A stretch of 34,058 bases of DNA. Origin: Verrucomicrobiota bacterium (GTDB lineage: Bacteria; Verrucomicrobiota; Verrucomicrobiia; Verrucomicrobiales; DEV007). The notes below the pieces were generated by a model. It saw nothing but the letters and a program-made list of their open reading frames with translations, did not search any database and had not been told where the DNA came from. The translations under genes were made by a program, and so were the position numbers. The stretch covers positions 1 to 34,058 of the forward strand of contig CAUJIH010000038.1 in assembly GCA_963205275.1 (NCBI GenBank), read 5' to 3'. Position 1 is the first letter of the stretch; each line of letters opens with the position of its first letter. Positions 33,732 through 34,058 of the stretch are shown here, one piece after another.

Positions 33732-34058
33732 TCAGTATTGAGTCACGTACGAGTAGGGTGGAAGGTTAGGCTCCTTGGGAAAGCCATCGATCCTGAACCA
33801 TAAGAGAGTTCCCGCCTTGGAACCGCCTTCTAATCTGAGCACCTTGGCTGTGGTGAGAAAAGAGACGCGTGTGTCGAACGTCGCATATCCCAATTTATCC
33901 GCTTTGCTCCACCAACCAATTCCAACACCTTCCCCTGACACACGAATTCGTATAGCGGCATCAAGTTTGTATCTTCCAGGTAGCATTAGCTGTCAGCGTA
34001 GTTGTCCACCTGCCGCTTACTGGATTAAATAGGCACCGCCCGCTGCGTCGGGAGGCTT
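33732..34058 (-). pseudogene. Remnant of a beta-rich protein gene with in-frame stops
   Basis: On the minus strand an 84-codon frame runs from the ATG at 33986 to 33732. It contains MLPGRYKLDAAIRIRVSG and GWWSKADKLGYATFDTR, then LRLEGGSKAGTLLWFRIDGF. The same frame continues upstream to the window edge as protein-like sequence (KPPDAAGGAYLIQ, AAGGQLR) but is broken by TAA (34017-34019) and TGA (33993-33995). The text around the second stop reads naturally as one sequence, GGQLR-stop-QLMLPGRY. I take it as the decayed end of a larger gene, though the short ORF might be intact. I recognise no family. Confidence 0.45.

Overview
This window looks like a chromosomal segment of a Gram-negative bacterium of moderate GC content. 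The PVC group is most likely, and Verrucomicrobiota (Opitutia-like) is my best guess. That guess rests on several secreted or OmpA-type proteins, a ceramidase-like fragment of a kind common in those phyla, ribosomal genes with few Shine-Dalgarno motifs, and an unusual ribosomal-protein cluster. It is an inference: no 16S rRNA gene is present to confirm it.

Left edge (1-4261). The tail of an IS66-family transposase abuts a truncated ceramidase-like gene end. A minus-strand glycolytic cluster follows in the order gapA, pgk, tpiA, with a terminator-like hairpin between gapA and pgk. A 453-base divergent intergenic region then carries several inverted repeats.

Middle (4262-13093). A self-contained unit (promoter, gene, strong terminator) encodes a P-loop-like protein whose Walker A glycines are replaced. 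Next comes dnaE on the plus strand. Convergent to it is a likely minus-strand operon: an OmpA-domain membrane protein, then queF and queC of queuosine (preQ1) synthesis. A secreted protein of unknown function, an AEC-family permease and a CAT-anticodon tRNA follow.

Ribosomal block (13188-31273). The str, S10, spc and part of the alpha operon are joined on the plus strand: rpsL, rpsG, fusA, rpsJ, rplC, rplD, rplW, rplB, rpsS, an inserted secreted coiled-coil gene, rplV, rpsC, rplP, rpmC, rpsQ, rplN, rplX, rplE, rpsH, rplF, rplR, rpsE, rplO, secY, map, rpmJ, rpsM, rpsK, rpsD. A strong terminator follows rpsD. Genes often found in these operons elsewhere (rpsN, rpmD, adk, infA, rpoA, rplQ) are absent here. 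L22 carries a C-terminal helix-hairpin-helix-like domain, and S5 and S11 carry acidic N-terminal tails. rpmJ, only 37 codons long, has a promoter placed so that its transcript would be nearly leaderless. The rpsL leader holds two hairpins, and a strong Shine-Dalgarno sequence there points at small out-of-frame ORFs rather than at rpsL.

Right edge (31274-34058). A secreted trypsin-fold protein that has lost its catalytic His and Ser is followed by a secreted AlgJ/AlgX-like SGNH protein. A minus-strand ORF at the end appears to be the remains of a gene interrupted by stop codons.

The most unusual signals are the rplV fusion, the secreted gene between rpsS and rplV, the rpsL leader and the leaderless rpmJ promoter.
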